From positions 1 through 21,369 of the forward strand of contig JAHHUE010000025.1 in the NCBI GenBank assembly GCA_020024155.1: 21,369 nt of DNA, written 5' to 3'. The stretch is from Oscillospiraceae bacterium. GTDB lineage: Bacteria > Bacillota > Clostridia > Oscillospirales > Ruminococcaceae. Within the stretch, counting starts at the first letter, position 1. Each line of letters begins with the position of its first letter. Position numbers and translations under genes: made by a program. Positions 1-6,930 of this stretch are shown one piece after another. The notes beneath the pieces are model-generated. The model was not told the origin of the DNA. It worked only from the letters and a program-made list of their open reading frames with translations, and made no database searches.

Positions 1-77
1 TCCCGAGTGGCCAAAGGGGGCAGACTGTAAATCTGTTGTCAGTGACTTCGATGGTTCGAATCCATCCGCTCCCACCA
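1..77 (+). tRNA. tRNA-Tyr (GTA), 5' end cut by the window edge
   Basis: The anticodon arm is CAGACTGTAAATCTG with anticodon GTA, which reads tyrosine codons. A long variable arm follows, as expected for a class II tRNA. The T arm is GATGG-TTCGAAT-CCATC, and the 3' acceptor strand CGCTCCC is followed by discriminator A and an encoded CCA (75-77). About 8 bases, the 5' acceptor strand and position 8, lie outside the window. It is on the plus strand, opposite to most of the left arm, and is followed directly by a terminator. Confidence 0.96.
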
Positions 78-91
78 TTTATTTAACAGAT

Positions 92-118
92 AAACACTAA
101 CGAAAGTTAGTGTTTTTT
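92..118 (+). terminator. Intrinsic terminator after tRNA-Tyr
   Basis: A perfect 10-bp stem (AAACACTAAC / GTTAGTGTTT) with a GAAA tetraloop is followed by a T run. It sits 15 bases after the tRNA CCA end and closes that transcript. Confidence 0.88.
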
Positions 119-411
119 ATTTTATATAATACTTGTAATTAAAAATATTTTTATTTCAACTCTATATAATATTTTCAGATTTTCTTTTTATCAAAAATTT
201 ATTTGTATTTTTCTTAAATTATATCAAAGCAAATAATCAGAATAATATTTATAGGTAATATACTTATAGATTTTATTTTTAAAAATATTGATTTTTATAT
301 AAAATTTTTATTCTATCTGACTTATTATAAAGTTTATATCACTTGACTTGTTATAAAACACAATATTCTTTAATAAGTCATAAATTAGCAAATTTATTTA
401 ATACTCAAAAC
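119..411. other. AT-rich intergenic gap with three TGACTTRTTA copies
   Basis: No open frame with a ribosome site was found on either strand. The only visible structure is a 10-mer, TGACTTATTA at 318-327 and TGACTTGTTA at 344-353, with an inverted copy TAATAAGTCA at 371-380. The starts are 26 and 27 bases apart. The gap lies between two converging transcription units (tRNA on plus, SDR gene on minus), so a promoter role is not obvious. Confidence 0.5.
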
Positions 412-440
412 AAAAGCGATAATCAGTGATTATCGCTTTT
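412..440 (-). terminator. Intrinsic terminator of the SDR gene
   Basis: A 14-bp perfect inverted repeat (412-425 with 427-440; arm AAAAGCGATAATCA) lies 5 bases past the SDR stop codon. On the minus strand the arm ends in a T run (CTTTTGTTTT). The A/T flanks could let it act in both directions. Confidence 0.86.
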
Positions 441-445
441 TATTT

Positions 446-1228
446 TTATCTTGTTTTTTGTATCATATAAACTACATTTTTACTCAGTTCTCTTGGGGCA
501 AATTTGCAAACATTTGCTCCTATTTTATTCATAATTCCAGGCACTACAATTGTTTTGCCCTTTATCATTTGGTTATAAGAATACTGGCAAACTTTTTGTG
601 TTCCATTATTAGTTAACAGATTAAATATTTTCTGGTCTTTAAATCCAGCTCTTTTGAAAAACTCTGTTCTTACAGGCCCCGGACAAACTGCTGTAACTGT
701 AACTCCTGTGCCTTTAAGCTCTGTTGCAATTGCATCAGTAAAAGAAAGCACAAAAGCTTTTGTTGCATAATAAACGCTCATCAAAGGACCTGCCGGTACA
801 AAACCTGCAATAGAGGCAATATTCATTATTTTTCCGTATCCGTTTGAAATCATCGGTTTTACATACAAGTGTGTTAAATTCACCAAAGTTGTAACATTAA
901 GATTTATCATATCTATTTGTTTTTGTATATCACAATTTGCAAATCTGCCTATATCGCCAAAACCTGCATTATTAACCAATATATCTATATGTATTCCGTT
1001 ACTTTGAGTAAATTCAAAAACTTTACTTGCTGAATTTTCAACAGATAAATCTTGTGTAAATACCCAAACTTTTACTCCATAATGATTTTCAAGAAGCTTT
1101 TTCTGCTGATTAAGCTTATATACATTTCTTGCCACTAAAACAAGATTATAACCATCTTTTGCAAAAATCTCTGCAAATTTTTCTCCAAATCCTGAAGATG
1201 CACCTGTAATCAATGCTGTTCGTTTCAT
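446..1228 (-). CDS. SDR family NAD(P)-dependent oxidoreductase
   Basis: A 260-residue classical short-chain dehydrogenase/reductase. The Rossmann nucleotide motif TGASSGFG is at residues 8-15, NNAG at 86-89, the catalytic Ser near 139 (NIAS), and YxxxK at Y153-K157 (SVYYATK). PGPVRT follows in the usual place after the active site. It is cytosolic; the substrate cannot be read from sequence. I chose the ATG at 1228 because an AGGTG ribosome site lies 9 bases upstream. A GTG 12 bases earlier is in frame but has no well-spaced site. It is transcribed alone: its own promoter-like sequence is at 1273-1301 and a terminator follows the stop. A 9-N14-9 inverted repeat covers its ribosome site. Confidence 0.93.
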   Translation of the reverse strand: MKRTALITGASSGFGEKFAEIFAKDGYNLVLVARNVYKLNQQKKLLENHYGVKVWVFTQDLSVENSASKVFEFTQSNGIHIDILVNNAGFGDIGRFANCDIQKQIDMINLNVTTLVNLTHLYVKPMISNGYGKIMNIASIAGFVPAGPLMSVYYATKAFVLSFTDAIATELKGTGVTVTAVCPGPVRTEFFKRAGFKDQKIFNLLTNNGTQKVCQYSYNQMIKGKTIVVPGIMNKIGANVCKFAPRELSKNVVYMIQKTR

Positions 1229-1230
1229 AA

Positions 1231-1262
1231 TTTTCAACACCTGCCTTAATTTTTGTTGATAA
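1231..1262 (-). promoter_or_regulatory. Inverted repeat over the SDR ribosome site (operator or DnaA-box pair)
   Basis: TTTTCAACA (1231-1239) and TGTTGATAA (1254-1262) form an inverted 9-N14-9 repeat. Read with the SDR gene it begins 10 bases after the -10 hexamer and ends 2 bases before the ATG, so a bound protein would block both transcription and translation. The same geometry recurs twice at 7899-7998. The half-site equals the putative DnaA box of this genome. Confidence 0.5.
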
Positions 1263-1272
1263 GTTTACTGTT

Positions 1273-1301
1273 ATTATATCATCAATATATATCTGCCACA
1301 A
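1273..1301 (-). promoter_or_regulatory. Probable sigma-A promoter of the SDR gene
   Basis: On the minus strand, TTGTGG (1301-1296), a 17-base spacer and TATAAT (1278-1273) precede the SDR gene. The -10 is perfect; the -35 keeps only TTG with confidence. Confidence 0.55.
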
Positions 1302-1324
1302 CAACAAATAAAATAATTACTGTT

Positions 1325-2005
1325 TTAATAGAAAATGGAAGTAAGCACCACTGTTATTATACCACATATACCAATTGCAACACCACTTAATGCACCTTGA
1401 ATTTCTCCGATTTCAAGCGCTTTGCTTGTACCCATAACGTGACTTGATGCGCCTATTGCAAGACCTTCTGCAACCGGAGATTTTACTTTAAATATTTTTG
1501 CAAGGGTAGGTGCAAGTATAGCGCCCAAAATGCCTGTACATACAACTGCAATTATTGCTATACCACTTATGCCACCATTTATAGTACTTATATCAACAGC
1601 GATAGGTGTTGTACAGCTTTTGCCTATTAAGGATGCCTCTATCATTTTTTCAACACCAAACAGACGGCAAAGAGCCATAACACATCCAATACTTGTTATA
1701 GAGCCAACCAAACAACTTGCAAAAATTGCAAAAGCATATTTTTTTACAAGTTTAAGTTGTTTGTATATATTCACTGCAAAAAGAGCAGTTGCAGCAGGTA
1801 TAAAGTTTGATAACATCTGTGTATCCTGAACATATTTATCGTATGGAATTACACCAATTTGAATAAGTGCAATACAACAAACCATTGAAAAAAGCAAAGG
1901 GTTGAGAAATGGTGTTTTAAATTTATTAAACAGAACCGTTCCTATACCATAAGTTAAAATTGTAAGAAAAAAGCCAAAAATAGGGGAGGCAAGCAATGTT
2001 TCCAT
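1325..2005 (-). CDS. lrgB: LrgB/CidB/YohK family membrane protein
   Basis: A 226-residue, very hydrophobic protein with about six or seven membrane segments. It matches the LrgB family by the region around residues 66-84 (IPAATALFAVNIYKQ), a GKSCTTPIAVDIS motif in the middle, and GASSHVMGTSKA near the C-terminus. Members pair with LrgA/CidA. They were first described as murein hydrolase or antiholin-like modulators, and later linked to export of small carbon compounds such as pyruvate or glycolate; which role applies here is not visible. An AGGAGG site 9 bases before the ATG lies inside the end of lrgA, and only one base separates the two genes, so translation is probably coupled. No clear terminator follows. 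Confidence 0.93.
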   Translation of the reverse strand: METLLASPIFGFFLTILTYGIGTVLFNKFKTPFLNPLLFSMVCCIALIQIGVIPYDKYVQDTQMLSNFIPAATALFAVNIYKQLKLVKKYAFAIFASCLVGSITSIGCVMALCRLFGVEKMIEASLIGKSCTTPIAVDISTINGGISGIAIIAVVCTGILGAILAPTLAKIFKVKSPVAEGLAIGASSHVMGTSKALEIGEIQGALSGVAIGICGIITVVLTSIFY

Positions 2006-2006
2006 A

Positions 2007-2381
2007 TTAGTTTTCCTCCTTTTTATTTTGAATGTTTATTATAATCTGGGCTGTCAAAGCTGTTGCTGCATAAACAATTGGTGTTGTTAAAAGTATTACT
2101 GCAACAAAAACGCCCAATATGCTTTTTATTACATCTATGTAACTTAACAAGCTTACACCCAAAGGCACAAATAAAATTGCCATATTGCTGAGCATAAAAG
2201 AGGATATATTTTCTATTTGCTCATATTTTACGGCTTTTATCATAAGCAATATAAGCAGTATAAGCATACTTAATACGCTTGATGAAAATTTAAAAGGTAG
2301 TATGCTGACAATAAAATCTCCGGCAAAGCAAATTGCAACTACAATTGCAAGCTCCAAAGATATATGAAGTGGTTTCTTCAT
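2007..2381 (-). CDS. lrgA: LrgA/CidA family membrane protein
   Basis: A 124-residue holin-like protein with four hydrophobic segments. LrgA/CidA features are the SSVLSMLILLILL stretch near residue 35, FMLSNMAILFVPLGVSLL in the second half, and a short charged tail ending in KKEEN. It is the usual partner of LrgB, encoded immediately downstream. I chose the ATG at 2381 because AAAGGAG lies 5 bases upstream; an in-frame start 33 bases earlier would put this ribosome site inside the coding sequence. The space to the upstream terminator is only ~50 bases, so any promoter is short, and I could not identify one with confidence. Confidence 0.9.
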   Translation of the reverse strand: MKKPLHISLELAIVVAICFAGDFIVSILPFKFSSSVLSMLILLILLMIKAVKYEQIENISSFMLSNMAILFVPLGVSLLSYIDVIKSILGVFVAVILLTTPIVYAATALTAQIIINIQNKKEEN

Positions 2382-2434
2382 TTTTTCTCCTTTTAATAAA
2401 ATATACTTTACCAAACAATAGATTTATTAAAACA

Positions 2435-2460
2435 AAAAGCCACCGTTTACGGTGGCTTTT
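2435..2460 (-). terminator. Intrinsic terminator of the CofE-like gene
   Basis: The stem AAAAGCCACCGT (2435-2446) pairs perfectly with 2449-2460, centred on a tight loop, 11 bases after the stop of the gene on the minus strand. A T-rich run follows on that strand. It separates the CofE-like gene from lrgA. Confidence 0.88.
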
Positions 2461-2471
2461 ACATTTGCTAA

Positions 2472-3665
2472 TTAGTTATTTGCATAGTTATCAAAGTAAC
2501 CTTGAATGAATATAACAGGTGTACCTTTATCACCAGAACCTGATGTAAGGTCACAGAGAGAACCGATAAGGTCTGTAAGCTGACGAGGTGTTGTACCTTG
2601 GCTTTCCATTGAACCCATAAGGTCTTTCTTTTTATTTGCTATATATTCTGTCATTGCTGTGCGAAGTTCTTCACCACTGAGATTTGCAAACTGATTGTCT
2701 GCAAGATATTTAAGTTTAAGTTCACTTGGCAAGCCGATAAGGCCGTCTGTAAAGCCTGGTGAAACAACTGGGTCAGCAAGTTCCCAAATTTTACCTTGTG
2801 GGTCTTTAAATGCGCCGTCGCCATAAACAAGAACTTCTATTTTCTTGCCTGTTGCTTTGAGCAATGACTGTTGTAATTCGATAACAAATTTATCACATTC
2901 ACGTGGGAAAAGTTTTACTTTTTCTTCTGTTGCTTTGTTTGAGCCCAAAAGACCATACTGTTCGTTAAAACCTGAACCGTCAATAGATTCTGTCATAAGG
3001 TCATCAAGGCCGTAAACTTTCTTTGCACCTGCTTGTTTGAGAAGTCGTTTACTTCTTGTACGTGAGTGAATATCTGCACAGATTACGCTGTCTGTATAAC
3101 TGAGAATATCTGTTGCTCTGTTTGCAAAAATAACTTCTACTTCACAATTTTCGCTTGTGATAAGTTCTTTATAATATTCAACATAGTCAACCTTTGTGAA
3201 TGGGTGTGGATTTTTACCAAACAATCTTCTGTATTCAGCTTCATCCATAATTGTTGACCATGGATTAACACCTTTTTCGTCCAACTGGTCAAGGCTTACA
3301 AGGTGGTTACCAACTTCGTCAGAAGGGTAGCTGAGCATAAGAACAATTTTCTTTGCTCCTCTTGCGATACCTTTAAGAACAATTGAGAAACGGTTACGGG
3401 AAAGAATTGGGAAGATAAGACCAACTGTATCATCACCAAATTTATTTTTTATATCTTTTGCAATGTGGTCACATGTGATATAGTTGCCCTGTGCTCTTGC
3501 CACAACAGCTTCTGTTACACCAACAATATCTCTGTCATTAACTGTGATATTATTTTCTTCAAATGCCTCCAACAAGCTCTGTGTTGTAATTTCAACAAGA
3601 TTATCACCTTCTACAATAATAGGTGTTCTGATACCTCTTGATACTGCGCCTATAGTTCTTGACAT
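2472..3665 (-). CDS. CofE-like protein (coenzyme F420-0:L-glutamate ligase family)
   Basis: A 397-residue soluble protein resembling the Firmicutes branch of the F420-0:L-glutamate ligase family. Visible features are an N-terminal GIRTPIIVEGDNLVEI segment (residues 11-26), TEAVVARAQGN near 51-61, a conserved block ILSRNRFSIVLKGIARGAKK and then LMLSYPSDEVGNH. True CofE adds glutamate to F420-0 and is about 250 residues; this form is longer. No other F420 gene is in the window, and many Firmicutes carrying this family are not known to make F420, so the real substrate is open. The start has GGAGG 7 bases upstream. It is a single-gene unit with its own promoter, a palindrome in the promoter, and a strong terminator. 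The family call comes from recalled sequence patterns. Confidence 0.72.
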   Translation of the reverse strand: MSRTIGAVSRGIRTPIIVEGDNLVEITTQSLLEAFEENNITVNDRDIVGVTEAVVARAQGNYITCDHIAKDIKNKFGDDTVGLIFPILSRNRFSIVLKGIARGAKKIVLMLSYPSDEVGNHLVSLDQLDEKGVNPWSTIMDEAEYRRLFGKNPHPFTKVDYVEYYKELITSENCEVEVIFANRATDILSYTDSVICADIHSRTRSKRLLKQAGAKKVYGLDDLMTESIDGSGFNEQYGLLGSNKATEEKVKLFPRECDKFVIELQQSLLKATGKKIEVLVYGDGAFKDPQGKIWELADPVVSPGFTDGLIGLPSELKLKYLADNQFANLSGEELRTAMTEYIANKKKDLMGSMESQGTTPRQLTDLIGSLCDLTSGSGDKGTPVIFIQGYFDNYANN

Positions 3666-3734
3666 AATATGCCCTCCATTGATTATTTAGCTTAAAATTG
3701 GCAACCATTATTACATTGCCTTTGCCGACATAGT

Positions 3735-3763
3735 ATTATATAGCAAATTATTTGCTATTGCAA
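3735..3763 (-). promoter_or_regulatory. Promoter with internal palindrome, CofE-like gene
   Basis: On the minus strand, TTGCAA (3763-3758), a 17-base spacer and TATAAT (3740-3735) form a good sigma-A promoter. The spacer is almost exactly filled by the palindrome ATAGCAAA-TTA-TTTGCTAT (3740-3758), the typical place for a repressor operator. The leader to the ATG is about 60 bases. Confidence 0.68.
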
Positions 3764-3887
3764 GATATTTTTTTCCTTTTTTCATATTTTGTTAGTTTTG
3801 CACATCAAATTACTATTTTTTGCGTAAAATCAGATAAACGTAATATATTTTCGGAAATTATATCCATATTATATATTAAAACAAAAC

Positions 3888-3918
3888 AAATGGCATTTGC
3901 AATAGTCAAATGCCATTT
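3888..3918 (-). terminator. Intrinsic terminator after the RND pseudogene
   Basis: A perfect 12-bp stem (AAATGGCATTTG / CAAATGCCATTT) with a 7-base loop lies 24 bases past the original stop codon of the RND gene and is followed on the minus strand by GTTTTGTTT. It appears intact although the gene is not. Confidence 0.82.
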
Positions 3919-3942
3919 ACACAAAATTTTTATTTTTTAACT

Positions 3943-5298
3943 TTATTCAAAAAAGTTTACTTCTATATTTTTTATATCTTTTTTATGAAAAATATCGTAT
4001 AAGGCCGGAACAAGGAACAATGTGAGTAATGTTGCATACAAAAGCCCACCTGTACATGCAAGTGGAATTGTGAAAAGAACAATAAAAGGTGAGAGCAAGC
4101 TTTGGAATTGTGCCACCCATACTTCTAAGACGATATATGTTTTCTATAACAACTATACTGTTATCAACCAACATACCAACTGCAAGAGCAAGACCTGCAA
4201 GAGAAATCATATTTAATGTTACTCCACTAAAATACATAAGCACAATTGCAAATAGCAAGCTTAACGGAATTGAAAATGCAATTATAACTGTTGGTCTTAC
4301 TGATTTTAAGAACACTGCAAGAACAATCAAGGCAGTAATACCACCATAGACAAGGTTTGCCAAAACGCTGTTGATTATCATATTTATGTAATCGCCTTGG
4401 TCCATAAGTTTTGATATATGTAAGCCTTCTGTTTTTTCACTGAACTCTTTTATTGCCGCTGTTATATTTTTTGATACTTGACTTGTTGATGCAACACTGG
4501 ATTTTTGAAATGACAAAACAATGCCGTCATTCCCATTTATTTTTACAAAACTTTCATCTGCATTGTCCTTTATTGAAAAATCTGCAACATCTTTTAGATA
4601 AACCGGTTCAACACCATCTATGCCCATATCAACAAGCATAAGATTTTCAAGTGCCTGCAAATCTATAAATTTTTCACCAACTTTTACAGATACTTTTTCT
4701 TCGCCAACTTTTATATATCCTGCCGGCATAGAAAAGTTTTGTGCATAGAACTGTGCCTGAGCAGTGTCTAACTTTGCACTGCCCTCTGCCATTTTCAAAA
4801 GCCTCTTTTTTCTGTGTTTCAAGCTGATTTTTCCATCTCTTACTTTTACTTTTGCACTGTCCAATTCTTTTTTGGCACTGTACAAAGATTTATCAACGGC
4901 TTTTAAAATCTCATCGTTTATTTTATCTATCTTTTACTGATTTAATGCAACATCAACATAGTCTTGAACAAGTCCACCTGCATTTACAGTTGCAACACCA
5001 TCTATTCTTTCAAAAATCGGCTGAACTTCATAATAATTATGCTTTGATGTTCCATTGATATACTTTGCATATTTTCTAAACCACTTGTTGTGGCTAGTGC
5101 CTGTTCTAGCTGCTTTGTAACTGACATTTCAACCTTTTCTGAAGATGAACCAGGAGCAGTTGTCATAACAACATAAGGCAAATCCATAGCTGGCAAAAGG
5201 TCTGTGTTAAGGCGTGTAAATGATATTATACCCAACACAAAAATCAAAACAACCGATACCAAAACAGTAAACGGTTTTTTTACGCTTGTTTTTATCAT
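3943..5298 (-). pseudogene. RND (AcrB-type) efflux permease, decayed remnant
   Basis: Pieces of one RND transporter lie in order but in different frames. The 5' piece (5298 down to ~5040) has the first membrane helix and FTRLNTDLLPAMDLPYVV. After a frame change comes VQPIFERIDGVATVNAGG, ended by an in-frame TAA (4936-4934). The same frame then continues with a Lys/Ala-rich coiled-coil stretch, a porter segment, and helices 2-4 ending GMLVDNSIVVIENIYRLRSMG. After a second frame change near 4100 comes SPFIVLFTIPLA-CTGG joined straight to LLYATLLTLFLVPALYD, the end of helix 12, and the original stop at 3945-3943. Only ~450 codons remain of the ~1000 or more expected. The ribosome site (AAGGA, 8 bases before ATG) is intact. 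It cannot encode a working pump. Confidence 0.92.
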
Positions 5299-5380
5299 AC
5301 AGCTTTTCCTTTACTTGATTTTTTTGTTTTATGTTACTCTGAGTTGCTTTTGAAAATTACATTTTAACAAAAATTAAAAC

Positions 5381-5414
5381 AAAAAGAGATTGCCAAAACA
5401 GACAATCTCTTTTT
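5381..5414 (-). terminator. Intrinsic terminator of the CPBP protease-tadA unit
   Basis: The stem AAAAAGAGATTG (5381-5392) pairs with CAATCTCTTTTT (5403-5414), 5 bases after the tadA stop on the minus strand. A T-rich run follows there. Confidence 0.84.
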
Positions 5415-5419
5415 TTAAT

Positions 5420-5872
5420 TTACTTCTTTTCTCGGAGCTTTTTGAAAAATCTGTCCAAAATTTCTTTTGCCTCTTCTTCCATAACTCCCATTATAACTTC
5501 TGGCTTGTGATTAAACTTTAACTGCGTTAAATCACAAAGTCCTCCCATTGCTCCGGCTTTAAAATCTATAAGTGAGTAAACAACCATTTTTATACGACTG
5601 TTTATTATTGCACCAGTACACATTGCACAAGGTTCAAGTGTAACATATAATACGCAATCTTCAAGACGCCAGCTTTTTAAATATCGGCAAGCCTCCTCAA
5701 TTGCAATAATTTCTGCGTGTGCTGTTGCACTGTTATCCGTTTCTCTTCTGTTGTATCCCTCTCCGATTATCTGCCCTTTATAAACAACCACTGCACCAAC
5801 AGGAACTTCTCCCATTTTATATGCAAGTTCTGCAAGCTCCACAGCTCTTTTCATATAATCTCTATGTGCCAT
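5420..5872 (-). CDS. tadA: tRNA-specific adenosine deaminase TadA
   Basis: A 150-residue zinc deaminase that converts A34 to inosine in the tRNA-Arg(ACG) anticodon. The zinc and catalytic residues are HAE at 52-54 (E54 proton shuttle) and PCAMC at 81-85 (C82, C85); GAVVV and GAIINSRI are typical of TadA. The ATG at 5872 has AAGAGG 5 bases upstream; an in-frame GTG at 5878 would add Met-Phe and overlaps the ribosome site. The gene begins 9 bases after the stop of the upstream membrane protease and is probably co-transcribed with it. Length is normal for the family. Confidence 0.95.
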   Translation of the reverse strand: MAHRDYMKRAVELAELAYKMGEVPVGAVVVYKGQIIGEGYNRRETDNSATAHAEIIAIEEACRYLKSWRLEDCVLYVTLEPCAMCTGAIINSRIKMVVYSLIDFKAGAMGGLCDLTQLKFNHKPEVIMGVMEEEAKEILDRFFKKLREKK

Positions 5873-5881
5873 AAACACCTC

Positions 5882-6787
5882 TTATACCAATAAACAAAAA
5901 CTTTGATACACTGCAAGAAACAACAGCAACGCAAAAGCTGCAAGACCAACATAGCTTTTTGAAATAACCATAAGTTTTTTTGCCAATTCTTTGTCTTTTT
6001 CCATTATCTCTGTTATTTTAATATTGTTTTTGTCTATATATATTTTTCCAACTATGCCAAGCACAATCACAACAATATTTATGTATATAATCATTGTAAG
6101 AGCATAAATTGGATTTACTCTCTGCTGAAAATATGATATAAAAAATGCAATTGAATTATTTACAAAATGTAAAATCATACTTGGAAAAATACTGTCTGTT
6201 ATACAATATAGCTGTGCCAATAATACACCACATACAAAATATACCAAAAGTCTGTCCAAAGATGAGTGCATAAGTGCAAAACACAATGACGAAACCACTA
6301 TTGCAAAGGTTTGTCCAAAACATTTAAAAGCATTGAACACATATCCTCTAACAAAAATTTCTTCCAGTATTGGTGGCAAAACACACATAAATATAAAAAG
6401 TAAAATTATTGAGAATTTATTTTCTGGAATATTTATCTGTGGGTTTTTAAACTTAAATCCCATATAATTAAAAAGTTTATGTATTATACCGTCAACAAAT
6501 CCTGCTATTAAAATTATGAGGTATGAATAAAAGACAAGATTTATTGTTGTTTTTGATTTTACCTTTTTAAATATTTTTGGACGCAGTCCCAGCATATTTT
6601 CCATAATTGTTGCAGGCACTAAACACGCAAATATAAAAATAACCATATAAATGCCAATGCCACCAGCAGTGTTTATGGACATTCCCATAAGATTAAATAC
6701 AACACCAAATATTTCTCTTATTGCAAGAAATATAATTATGGAAAATCCCAAAACATTATAAGAATATTTAAGTCTTTTAAATTTCAT
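5882..6787 (-). CDS. CPBP (CAAX-like) intramembrane metalloprotease
   Basis: A 301-residue integral membrane protein with about eight hydrophobic segments. The family motifs are complete: EExxxR at E142-E143-R147 (LEEIFVRGY), FxxxH at F170-H174 (FALMH), and HxxxN at H207-N211 (HFVNN). These residues form the metalloprotease site in the membrane. Bacterial members have varied roles, including bacteriocin self-immunity and protein maturation; no peptide precursor gene is adjacent, so no role is assigned. AGAGG lies 7 bases before the ATG. A TATAAT at 6829-6824 on the minus strand may be the -10 of its promoter, but no convincing -35 was seen. tadA follows after 9 bases. Confidence 0.9.
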   Translation of the reverse strand: MKFKRLKYSYNVLGFSIIIFLAIREIFGVVFNLMGMSINTAGGIGIYMVIFIFACLVPATIMENMLGLRPKIFKKVKSKTTINLVFYSYLIILIAGFVDGIIHKLFNYMGFKFKNPQINIPENKFSIILLFIFMCVLPPILEEIFVRGYVFNAFKCFGQTFAIVVSSLCFALMHSSLDRLLVYFVCGVLLAQLYCITDSIFPSMILHFVNNSIAFFISYFQQRVNPIYALTMIIYINIVVIVLGIVGKIYIDKNNIKITEIMEKDKELAKKLMVISKSYVGLAAFALLLFLAVYQSFCLLV

Positions 6788-6866
6788 ATAATAACCTCTG
6801 AAAAAATATTAAACTAATTATATATTATACGCTATGCAAAATCAAACAATATATTTTTTCACAGGC

Positions 6867-6895
6867 TTGATTTTATTTTTAAGTTGATTTATAAT
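6867..6895 (+). promoter_or_regulatory. Promoter of the FUSC-like gene
   Basis: TTGATT (6867-6872), a 17-base spacer and TATAAT (6890-6895) lie 35 bases before the start codon on the plus strand. Confidence 0.65.
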
Positions 6896-6930
6896 ATTTA
6901 TTTCCCAGATAATTAAGAAAGGGGATAGTG

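Noticed and set aside
1035..1043. Single TTTTCAACA 9-mers in coding DNA (also 1647-1655, 7464-7472, 17387-17395)
   Set aside because: Single copies without a partner at the 14-base spacing are expected by chance in AT-rich coding DNA, so they are not called as DnaA boxes.
5882..6787. CPBP protease as part of a bacteriocin system
   Set aside because: No precursor peptide, modification enzyme or export gene is adjacent; the partner gene is tadA.
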